Shown one piece after another: positions 41,501-51,000 of a DNA stretch of 64,000 nucleotides (position 1 is the first letter of the stretch; every line of letters starts with the position of its first letter). This DNA comes from Bradyrhizobium retamae (GTDB lineage: Bacteria; Pseudomonadota; Alphaproteobacteria; Rhizobiales; Xanthobacteraceae). The stretch lies in NCBI RefSeq assembly GCF_001440415.1, contig NZ_LLYA01000112.1, positions 372,001 through 436,000 of the forward strand, read 5' to 3'. Both the position numbers and the translations under genes were made by a program. Below the pieces are notes generated by a model. That model ran no database searches. It saw only the letters and a program-made list of their open reading frames with translations, and was not told the origin of the DNA.

Positions 41501-42096
41501 GCGCCAAGCTCGCGTACGAGCACGCCCATGGACCAGCCGTCGGATACGATGTGATGCTGCGTGAGCAGGAACAGATACTTCTTTTCCGCTGTCCGTATCA
41601 GGCGTCCGCGGATCAACGGACCCGCGGCGAGATCGAACGGCGTATCGGCCTCCTCGCGGCACAAGCGCGCGAGTTCCTGTTCGGCATCCAGGCGTTGCCG
41701 CAAATCATGTTCGAGCACCGGCAGGCACGCATCGGCCGGCAGCAATTCAACGCAAGGCTTTCCATTGACCACGCGGAAGACACTGCGCAGCGCCTCGTGA
41801 CGCGCAAACAACTGATCAAGGCTGCGACGCCATGCATCGACGTCGAGATCACCCGAAAGCTGCAAAGCGCCGCGAATGTGATAGTTGGCGTTGGCGCCAT
41901 CGAGCTGCGCCAGCAACCAAAGCCGCTGCTGGGCAAAGGACAATTCCAGCGGCCCGCCGCGCGGCACGGCCCCAATCGAGGAGATTCCAACCTTGCTGGC
42001 AGTTCGACCGCGGTCTCTCGCCAGCGACAGGAGCTTTTTCACCTGTGCGGAATCCAGATCACGCAAACCTGGCTTTGATGGTTCAGCCATGTTCAC
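35503..42096 (-). CDS. Two-module NRPS (2197 aa), modules 3-4, with a dual condensation/epimerization domain
   Basis: Order by residue: C 45-480 (LCL, HHIVSDGWS), A 520-1015, T about 1050 (LGGHS), C 1140-1570, A 1590-2090, T 2130 (LGGDS), ending in VELSDE. The second C has the extended N-terminal motif HHLLSKEGD (38612-38638), which fits HH[I/L]xxxxGD of dual C/E domains, plus HHLIGDHS as its catalytic motif. It would epimerize residue 3 before condensing it. Codes by eye: DAWTVAGVCK (aromatic, Phe-like) and DILQCGLVWK (Gly-like). The GTG at 42096 overlaps the previous stop as GTGA; an ATG two codons later at 42090 is possible. No E or TE domain is present. Confidence 0.94.
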   Translation of the reverse strand: MNMAEPSKPGLRDLDSAQVKKLLSLARDRGRTASKVGISSIGAVPRGGPLELSFAQQRLWLLAQLDGANANYHIRGALQLSGDLDVDAWRRSLDQLFARHEALRSVFRVVNGKPCVELLPADACLPVLEHDLRQRLDAEQELARLCREEADTPFDLAAGPLIRGRLIRTAEKKYLFLLTQHHIVSDGWSMGVLVRELGALYRAFATGQNDPLPPLAIHYPDYAAWQRQWLAGERLQRQVDYWRQALAGAPAVLELPTDRPRPPVRSLAGASLPIEIDAELAHRIRLFSQSHRVTAFMTVLAAWAAVLSKLSGQTDLVIGTPTANRNRREIEGLVGFFVNMLALRVDLSGEPDVAELLSRMRAAALEAQDHQDLPFEQLVEIIQPPRRLEHTPVFQVVFAWQNNEPAIVELPGLKAEIADIPLQQVKFDIELNLGEADGRIVGALNYATALFDGATIRRHRDYLLVLLRAMVIDADQIVDRIDIVGQEERKLVLDTWNETAAPFPSERCIHELFAEQVRTAPEATALVHEDVRLSYGELDAKANQLARHLIALGVGPDQPVAICLERGIAMVVSLLAVLKAGGAYLPLDPAYPAERLRQIVEDAKPRLLIVDSDGRAIFANVACEIVDLDACAPAIAALTASDPGDLVTGLTSRHLAYIIYTSGSTGRPKGVMVEHRGLVNLARAQRALFDVSQRSRVMQFASLSFDASTWEIVMALCSGAELFLVGPRQHRNASELLDFLSDNAITHATLPPAMLQGRDDLDRLASLQVLVLAGELPKAELINDLPPSVAVFNGYGPTETTVCATSWLRPAGFDGDVVPIGRPLPNTRIYLLDSFGAPVPLGATGEIYIGGAGVARGYLNRTDLTAERFVRDPFSGDANARMYRSGDLGCYLPDGNIAFLGRNDHQVKIRGFRIELGEIECRLNEHTGVTDAVVLALRDHSGDPRLVAYVAARDDGVKRNAGEFAAVMRNHLRERLPDYMVPSAFVRLDALPLTPNGKIDRKALPAPEDDAFARRSFEPPQGEIEEVVARVWTELLGVDRIGRNDHFFELGGHSLLAVRMLERLQRHSLRADVRTLFAKPVLADFAASLDGGVGAAVPANLITPQTTAITPGLLPLIALNQSDIDSIVASVPGGVANIQDIYGLSPLQDGILFHHLLSKEGDPYLLVGQMAFASRDLIDRYLAAVQQVIDRHDILRTSIAWEGLSAPAQVVWRRASVVITEVALDRESPAHEQLARRFDPRRHRIDLGRAPLLRFAIARDPGKERWLLLVLLHHLIGDHSTLEVMHDEVQKILSGRSHELPAPYPFRNLVAQSRGSAAIAEHEHFFRSMLSDIDEPTTPFGLDRVHGDGGGVAEARRTLPEQLNARLRALARRLGVSLASVCHLAWGQVVARSSGRERVVFGTVLFGRMHAGAGGDRTMGLFINTLPLRLDLDDTAVEDSVRHAHARLAELMAHEHASLALAQRCSGVAAPAPLFSSILNYRHNAKPEASSTNQGGASLHGIEWLGGEERTNYPLMMAVEDYGQALSLTAQVVHPLSADRICALMQQALDQLAEALERAPHSPVRQLDVLPAEERQLLLETWNRTQAQYPRDRSFVEQFEAQVRQSPDTIALVFGDEALSYAALNARANRLARRLRDRGVGTDAVVGLALERGVEMMVALLAVLKAGGAYLPLDPDYPAERLAHMLRDSGAALVLTQRTLLEQFAPVLKETGAEAWLLDEKQHGDGESGDAANFSVVVHPESLAYVIYTSGSTGLPKGVMVRHDAVTSFLATMAERPGMTAQDRVLGLTSLSFDIAVLELWLPLTLGACVVLADRAAAHDPSRLKAIVAAHGVTLIQATPSTWRMLLDHDGPSLPASCRVLCGGEALPPDLARQLVAQAGEVWNLYGPTETTVWSARHRLDAQDDRPVLGGPIGNTTLHILDNDLNLVPVGVAGELYIGGAGLARGYWRRGALSAERFIPDPFGRPGARLYRTGDIARWRADGVIEYIGRADHQVKIRGFRIELGEIEARLLAQAGVRSAVVVAREAGAARQLVGYVSGETSLDGTALKTALSSLLPDYMVPPRIVVLDRLPLTPNGKIDRKALPAPDQLATSTERVAPRTSVEAALAAIWADLLRQPNIGVTDNFFELGGDSLTAVQLVSRIKRDLGQDLPLNRLFEMTTIETMAAALAPEIQVDKRSDDIAAMLDMLKEVELSDE
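35700..37311 (-). repeat. Module-4 A/T region, copy 2 of the 1.6-kb near-identical repeat
   Basis: Partner of 23285-24888 in the terminal NRPS. The match covers the A domain from its start (VEQFEAQV.QSPDTIALVFGD) to just before the carrier serine, then diverges. This points to recent duplication or gene conversion. Confidence 0.85.
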
Positions 42097-45000
42097 TGCC
42101 CCGCCGCGATCAGATCCTGGAGCTCATCGGCATCGAACTCCTGCTCGATCAGCCTGATCGACACGACGCGCGCGAATGACGCGAGGTCGGGATGAACGAA
42201 CAGATCTGACACCGGGATCGACACGCCGATCTCCTGCGACACCCGGCTAAGTACCCGGACCGCCAGCAATGAGTGTCCCCCGAGCTCGAAGAAGTGATCG
42301 TTGCGTCCGATCTGGTCGACGCCGAGCAGTTCGGCCCAGATCTTCGCCAGCGCGATCTCGATTTCGTCCTCGGGCGCCTCATAGCGGCGGTAGGCCTGGG
42401 CATCCTCGTGCGGCGACGGCAATGCGCGACGGTCGATCTTGCCATTGGGGGTCAGCGGCAATTGCTCGAGCACCATGATCGTCGATGGCACCATGTAGTC
42501 GGGCAGAATGGCCGACAGCGCATCGCGCAAGGCGCGGCCGTCAAGGGTCGGCTCGCCGCTCGCATAGGCGATCAACTGACGGCCGGTCCTGCCCTCGCGC
42601 GTCACCGCGGCGGCGGCGCGCACGCCGCGTTGCTCGAGCAGACGCGCCTCGATCTCTCCCAGTTCGATCCGGAAGCCGCGGATCTTCACTTGCTGGTCCG
42701 CGCGGCCGACATAGTCGATCACGCCGTCTGCCCGCCACCGCGCAAGATCGCCGGTCCGGTAGAGGCGCGCGCTCCTACCGCCGAACGGATCCGGGACAAA
42801 CCGTTCCGCCGTCAGCGCGCCCCGGTTCAGATAGCCTCGCGCCAACCCAACACCGCCGATGAACAGCTCGCCGGTAACGCCAACGGGCACGATGTTGAGG
42901 TCGGCATCGAGAATGTAGGCGGACCTGATGCCAACGGGCCGCCCGATCGGGGCCGGCAGGCCCGGCGTCAACGCAGCGTCGTCGACGAGCCACGCCGTCG
43001 GCGCGATCACCGTCTCGGTCGGGCCGTAAGCATTGACCAGAAGGTCTACGTCGGCGGTCTGGCGGAGCGCTTTGATTCCGGTATCCGACCAAGCTTCGCC
43101 GCCGACAATGCAGGCCCTGATCGAAAGCCGGCGCCCACTCTGCCGCAACGCTGCGCTCATTTGATCCGCATAAGCTGGCGGCAGAAAGATCGACGTTACC
43201 GAGTTTCTTGCAATCTCATCGACGAGGTCGTCGATCAATAGACCTGGCCTGGACGGCAGCACGAGCGAGCCACCTGTCATCAGCGGCACCAGCCAGCGCT
43301 CGTGGGCAATATCGAAATTGATCGAGGCCGACTGGAACTCCCGGTCGCGGGAAGTCATACGGTACAACCGGCCGATCGCTTCGCAATGCATGGCCAGCGG
43401 CCCATGCGTTACCGCCACGCCCTTCGGCGTCCCGGTCGAACCCGACGTGTAGATGACGTAGGCCAGACTATCCTGATGAATCCCGACATTCAGATTGGCT
43501 GTATCTTCGCCGACGGGCCGCTGCGGCTCGTCGATGCACCAGGCCTCGACGCCGGTCTCGCGCAGCACCGGCGCGAGAGGTTCGAGCAGCGCGCTTTGCG
43601 TCAAGACCAGTGTCGCCGCGCTGTCGCGCAGCATGTAGGCGAGCCGCTCGGCCGGATAATCCGGATCAAGCGGCAGATAGGCGCTGCCTGCTTTCAGAAC
43701 GGCCAGCAGCGCGACCATCATTTCAGGGCTGCGCGTCAAGGCGATGCCGGTCAGGCGATCCGGACCGGCGTTCCAAAGGCGAAGCCGTCGCGCTAGCTGG
43801 TTGGCCCGGGCGTTCAACTCGCCATAGCTCAGGCGCTGGTCGCCCCACACAATCGCAAGGGCAGAAGACGCCCGCGCGGCTTGCGCCTCGATATGCGCGA
43901 CGACACCGACATATGGAGCACCTGCCGCCAAACGGCCGGCACCGCTCCATTCCAGAATTCGCCGGGCCTCGTCGCCGGCGGATAATCCGAGATCGCCGAT
44001 CGGTCGCTCCGCATTGGCGGCGATCCGCTCCAGCAATCCATGCAGGATGTCCCGGAGGCGCCGGATGGCAACCTCGTCAAAGCGGGCGCGGTCGTAGTTG
44101 AACTCGAGATCGAGCCGCTCGCTTCCGGCGAACACGGCAACCGCCAGCGCATAATTTGTCGGCGTCACATGTTGCACCCGTCCCAGGCGCGGGCCGCTCT
44201 CCCCCGTTCGCCGCAGCGCCTCATCGATCGGATAGTTTTCGAACACCAGAATGCTATCGAACAGAGCCTGCCCGGCTTGGCCGGCGAGGCGCTGGATTTC
44301 GTAGAGCGGCGTCCAGCCATGCTCGCGTAGAGCGAGGTTCTGCTCCTGCAACTGACGCAGCCACTCACCGACACGCGCTTGCGGGCTAGGCGCGTCGACA
44401 ATCGGCAACGTATTGATGAAGAGGCCCACCATCTCCTCGGAGCCCGGCAGGTCTGCCGGACGGCCCGACACGGTCACCCCGAAACAGACGGCGGCCTGCC
44501 CCGAATGCCGCCGCAACAACTGCGCCCACGCCGCCTGAACGAGCGTATTGAGCGTCACCCGCTCGCGCTTCGCAGATGCCTTCAGCCGTTCGGTCAACTC
44601 CGGATTCACCGAAAGCGCAATGCTGGCGTGTCCTTCCGCCTCTGATGCCTTGTTCGTAACCGGCGGACTCGCGAGCAGGGTCGGCGCTTCGAGCCCTGCC
44701 AAAGCGTCGCGCCAGAATTTCTCGGCGCCTGCGTGATCGCGACTTTGCAGCCATGCAATGTAGTCGCGATAGCTTCCCTGCACGGCCGGCGGTGTGCCCG
44801 CGCTCACATGCCGAAATACCTCCGCAACCAGCCGCGCCGAGCTCCAGCCGTCGACAAAGATGTGGTGATGGGTCCAGATCAGCCAGTGGCGCTTGTCGTC
44901 GAGCCGGATCAACCGCACCCGCTGCAGCGGCGGCTGAGAGACGTCAAAGCCGTTCTCGCGCTCCCGCCGCGACACTTCCGCCAGCGCGGCATCCAGTTCA

Positions 45001-48000
45001 GCGCGTCCGCCTTTGCGTTCCAGCGCTGCCGTCCGGTTGTGCCAATCCTCTTCGACGAACGGCACCCTCACGTGACGGTGCACGACCTGCTGGGCCGCGC
45101 CTGACACGTGCTGCCAGACAAAGCCGGTCCGCAGGGCGGCGTGCCGGTCACACACCGCTTGCCACGCGACTCGAAGCTTGTCGGCATCAAAGCCGAACAG
45201 CTCGAGCCCGACCTGGTTGACATAGGCATCATTGTCGCCATCGCGGACCGCGTGGAACAGCATGCCCTGCTGCATTGGCGAAAGCGGATAGATATCCTCG
45301 ATGCTGCGGAGATCCAAAGTCGTTCCCAACCGATCGAGATCGGCCTGGTCGAGCCCGGACAACGCGACGTCCGAAGGCGTGAGACCAGATGCTCCGCTGC
45401 AGCAATGCGCCACCAGCTCGCGCAGGGCCATTTCGTAAAGTTTCGCCAGCCGCTCCACCGTCTCTCGCCGATAGCGCTTGCGTCCATATCCGAAGGACAG
45501 ATGCAGACATCCCTCACGCACCAGACCGGTGATGTTGAGCCATCCCCGCAAGGGAGCGGCGGCGCTGCGCGACGCACCCGCGCTCTCGGGCGCGAATCCG
45601 AACAGCGAGGAAGCCCCCACGCTACCGTCGAAGCGACCGAGATAGTTGAAGACGACCTGCGGCTCCGCCAGTTGCGCCAGCGCGTTGCGCTGGTCCTCGG
45701 AGCCGAGATAGCGCAACACGCCGTAGCCAAGCCCACGGTTCGGAATCGCGCGAAGCTTTTCCTTCACCGTCTTGATCAGGGAGGCGTGGTCGTCCGACCC
45801 GCCTTGCAGCCGCACCGGGAAGGCTGTCGTGAACCAGCCGACCGTCCGGGAAACATCCGCTCCGGGAAATATGTCCTCGCGGCCGTGACCTTCGAGCTCG
45901 ACCGTTACATCGTCGCGCTGGCTCCAGCGCGACACGGCACGCGCCAGGCTCGCCAGCATCAGATCGTTGATCTGCGTCCGATAGGCCGACGGCGCCTCCT
46001 GCAGCAGCCTCGACGTCACCTCGGTATCGAACACCAGTGACACCTCTTCGCCGTCACCGACCCGATCGACGCCGCCATGATCATCGTCGCATGGCAGATT
46101 TGGACCCGCCGCACAATCGAGCCAGAACGGCAGTTCGTCGGCAAGCTCCCTGGTCGCTGCATACGAATGCAACCGTTCGCCCCAGGTCGCGTAAGACTCG
46201 CTCTTCGGCGGCAGCGTCACGGCGGCGTCTCTCTTCAACTGGTCATAAGCTGAAGCGAGGTCTTCGAGCAGGACCCGCCAGGATACGCCGTCGACAACCA
46301 GATGATGGATAGCGATCAGCAGCCGCTGGCTGCCGTCCGCAAGGTCCATCGCCACCGCACGCAGCAAACGACCCGCGGACAGCGACAAGCTTTGCTGGGC
46401 GGCCGATGCAAGCGCGGTGACCTGTGTCGCGTCTTCGACATCGGTATGGATCCACAGCAACTCCGACGGCGGCGGCGGCGTGCTCTGCGCCGCGCGCCAC
46501 GCGCCGTCGATTTGCGCGAACCGCAGGCGCAACGCATCGTGATGATCGACGATTATCGCCAGCGCACGCCGCAGCGTCTCCCAGTCCATCCGCGATTGCG
46601 CGGCCAGCAACACGGCCTGATTCCAGTGATCCCGGTAGCCGATGTCTTCGCTGAGAAAACGTGCCTGAATGGGCAGCAAATGACGCATGCCGGTTGCGGC
46701 ATCGGTCGATGTCTTTGCGGCCGAACTCTCCTTCCTTGCTGACGGTGCTGCCGCGACGGCGGCGACGGCTGCCAATCCGGCCACCGTCTGCTGGCCGAAG
46801 ACCTGCTTCGGCGTCAGGCGAATGCCGCGCTTGCGCAAGCGTGCGATGATCTGCAGGCTGAGAATGGAATCGCCGCCAAGCTCGAAGAAATTGTCGTTGC
46901 GGCCGATGCGTTCGCGACCGAGCACCTCACGCCAAACGGCCGCAATCTGTTCCTCAGTGTCTCCCAGCGGCGCGGAATAGTTCGCGGCCACCACATCTCC
47001 CACCGGCTCCGGCAGCGCCTTGCGGTCGACCTTGCCGTTTGGCGTCAGCGGCAGCCGCTGCAGAACAATGATGTGCGACGGCACCATGTATTCCGGCATT
47101 ACCGCAGCCAATTGCTGCTTGATCACATCCGGCTTCGGCGTGGCGCCCATCGCGGGCACACAGTAAGCAACGAGTTCCTGGCGTTCGGCGCTATCGCCCA
47201 CGGCGCGTGCGACAACCACCGCGTCGTCGATCCCCTGCAGCGCCTCGATCGCGCGCCTGACTTCACCAAGCTCGATGCGATAGCCGCGCAGCTTGATCTG
47301 ATCATCACCACGGCCGAGGAATATCAGCCGGCCTGCCCGATCGCAGCGAACGCGATCGCCGGTGCGATACAGCCGCTCTCCGGCCGATCCAAACGGGTCC
47401 GGAATGAAGCGCTCGGCGGTAAAGCCGGCCTCGCCACGATAGCCCCGCGCGACGCCGGCGCCTCCAACATAGAGTTCGCCGGCTACGCCGATCGGAACCT
47501 CGTTGAGCGCATCATCCAGAACGTGCGCGCGCAGATTGGCAAGCGGCAAGCCAATCGGAACCGAACCTGTCTCGCCTTCAGGCTTACATTCGTGCGTGAC
47601 CGCGCCAACTGTCGTTTCCGTCGGCCCGTAGTGATTCAGAATTCGGCATTGCGGCCGCAACTGCCGAATCTCGTTCAACAGCGCGGGATCGCTGGCTTCC
47701 CCACCGAGGATCAGCGCATCGCTCGGCAGGAGGTCGGCCGAGCCCGAAGCCTTTAACAGGCCTCGCAGATGGCTGGGTACGATCTTGAGAATGCCGACGT
47801 CGCGGTCCCGCATGGCTTTCGCGAACGCATCCGCATCGAACACCACTTCGGGCGGAAATAAATGCAGCGTCGCGCCGGAGGCGAGCGCACCGAACAGGAC
47901 CGTGTGGCCGAGATCCGCCGCCACGGTCGAGACCATCGCCATGTTCGCCAGGTGCTGCGGCTGCAGGCGTTGCAGCAGGGCCTGCACGTAATTGGCCAAC

Positions 48001-51000
48001 GCACCGTGCGAGACGGCAACGCCCTTCGGCGTCCCGGTCGATCCGGAGGTATAGATGACGTAAGCGGCCTGCGCCGGGTGGATCACATTATCGAGCGGTA
48101 CGCTCGATGTGTTCCCGCGCGCAGCTTCGGCTTCAGCATCGAGCACGAGGCAATCGAGTGCACGCGCTTCCACCAGCTTATCGCCGGCTGCCAGCACGAT
48201 ATCGATGTCCCCGTCCTTCAGGATGCGCCTGATGCGCCCCAGCGGCCATTTCGGATCGAGCGGCACATAGGCGCCGCCCGCCTTCAGCACACCAAGCAGC
48301 GCGACAACGAAGGCCGGCGAGCGCTCGATCCACAGCGCAACCGGCACCTCGCGCGTCACGCCCTTGCTGGCGAGCATATGTGCGATGCGGTTCGATTTCC
48401 GCTCCAGCTCGGCGAACGTCAGCGTCTCGCTGCCGCACCGGATGGCAACCGCGGCATGGCGATCGATCGTCGACGCGCGATGAAGACCGACCACATCGGT
48501 GAATCCGAACACGGCTGCCTCGCTCGGCACCACCTGCCGGTTCGCATCGTCGATGACGAAGTCTGATATCCGCCGCTCCGCATCTTCGGCGATCTGGCGC
48601 AGCATCGAGCCGAATTGTGCGGCCAGCCGCGCGATCGTCGGGGAATCGAACAGATCGGTGGCGTAGTTGAACGTTGCCTTCATGCCGCCGACGCCATCGA
48701 CGATGTCGAGCGCGAGATCGAAATGCGAACCCGCGAGGTCCATGATGTCGATCTCGGCCGTGAGCCCTTCGACGCCGTCGAACCCGCGCGGCGCCGTCAT
48801 GTAGTTGAACTTGGCCTGGAACAGCGGATTGTGCCCACCGCTTCGTTCAGGGCGCAGCCCGTCGACAAGCATTTCGAACGGCAGATCCTGATGGGACAGC
48901 GCTTCGATCACCGCGTCCTTGACCTGCTGGAGCAGAGTCGGGAAGGTTGCGCCATCGGCAATCTCGGCCCGCAGCACCAGCGTGTTGACGAAGCAGCCAA
49001 TCAGCCGCTCGAGCTGGGCGTGACGACGCCCCGCGACCGGCACGCCGACGCGCAAATCGCCCTGCCCCGCGTAGCGATACAACAGCCCCTGGTATGCCGC
49101 GAGCAGCAGCATGAAGACGCTCACGCGATGTTTTGCGGCGATCTCCCGCAATCGAGCGGCCAGCGCGCCGTCTATGGCAAGGCCGATCGTATCGCCGGCA
49201 TGACTTTGCGTTGCGATACGCGGCCGGTCATGGGGCAGAGCCAGCACGGGGTGCGCGTCACCCAGCTTTGCGCGCCAATACGCGAGCTGCCGATCTCCCT
49301 CGCCGCAAGCGAGCCAGTTTCGCTGCCAGACGGCGAAATCCGCATACTGCATCATCGGCACCGGCGGCCGGCCTGCGTCCTGCCCGGTGCCGTTGCGGTA
49401 GAGTCCCGCCAGCTCTTCGAGCATCACGTCGAGCGACCATCCATCGACGACGATGTGATGAGCAAGCAGCAGCAACTCGTGCGCATCATCTGCGAACTGA
49501 AGCAACACCGCCCGCAATAGCGGCCCATTGACAAGGTCGAACGGTTTTCCGAGTTCGGATCGCCTGACTTCCGCCGCATGCCCGGCAGAAAGCCCCCGAA
49601 GATCCTGGTGCCTGATATCGACGGACAGAGCGTCGTGAATAATCTGTCTTGCGCGACCATCCGTTGCGACGAACGTGGTGCGCAGCACTTCGTGACGCTG
49701 AACGATCTCCGCAATCGCCTGCGACAAGGCGGTATGGTCGAGCTTTCCCTTGAGCCGGGTCGTGCTCGCGACCGTATAGGCCGTACCATCGGGGTCCAGA
49801 TTCCAGAGAAACCACAGCCGCTCCTGCGCATGCGACAAGGCCACGCGATCGGCCGCCGCTGCCCGCTGGATCGGGAGAAGCGCCCTCTTCGCGCCCTCGC
49901 GCAACATGGCGTCGATATGATCAGCGAATGCGTCAAGCTTCGGCGCGTCGAAAAAGCTGCGCAATTCCAACTCGACGCCGAAGCGTTCGCGCAGCGCGGC
50001 GGCGATCTGGCCCGCCGCGATCGAGTTTCCGCCCAGCACGAAGAAATCGTCCTCGCGATGCACGGCCCGGACGCCCAGCGCCTCGCACCAGATCGATGCC
50101 AGCGCGCGCTCGGTGTCGGTTACGGGCGCCGTCAGCGTCGCGCCATCGCGGCGTCTGCCTCGCTCAAACACCATAAAGCTGTCGAGCGTGTTGTTGGCCC
50201 AGCCGGCGGCGCAGGCGGAGCGCTGCAGTTTTCCGCTCGTCGTCAGCGGCATCGCTTGCGGGTTCAACAGGACGATGATGGCCGGATATTCCTGCGCCTG
50301 CCGCAGCACGGCCTCGCCGATCGCTTGCGCAAGAGCCTCGGGATCGCTGCGCTTGAGAACGGTACGGCTGAACTCTGCCGCGATGCCGATGCTTTCCCGT
50401 CCATCGATCTCGACCGCAAACGCGGCAACCCGTCCGCTGCGGACGGTTTCGACCTCGGCTTCGACCGCCTGCTCGACGTCAGTCGGATATACATTCTGGC
50501 CGCGAACGATCAGCAGGTCCTTGAGCCGGCCCGTCACGATCAGCGTGCCGTCCTTGACGAAACCGAGATCTCCGGTACGCAGCCAACGCATACCATCGCG
50601 CTCGACGAAGGCTTTTTGCGTGGCTTCGGGATTGTTCCAGTATCCGAGCGCGACACTTGGGCCGGCGACCCAGATCTCGCCGATTTCGTCGGCCTCTGCC
50701 GCCATCGATCCATCAATGCGCATGATGCGCGTGACATGATTGGCGGCCGCCCGACCGCATGACACAAGGTCAGTGCCCTCGTCGGCTGTTGCGACGCGCC
50801 CCGCCGCAAGCGCCGCCGAATCGAGGGTATAGCTGACAGTTTTGGTCGAGAGGTCACCTGCCGTCACCAGCAGCGTCGCCTCGGCCAAGCCGTAGCAGGC
50901 GTTCAACGCTCGTCGATCGAACCCGGCCGGCTCGAATCGTTCCCCGAATCTGCGGAGCGTACTGCTGCGAACGAACTCCGAGCCTGAGAATGCAAACTTC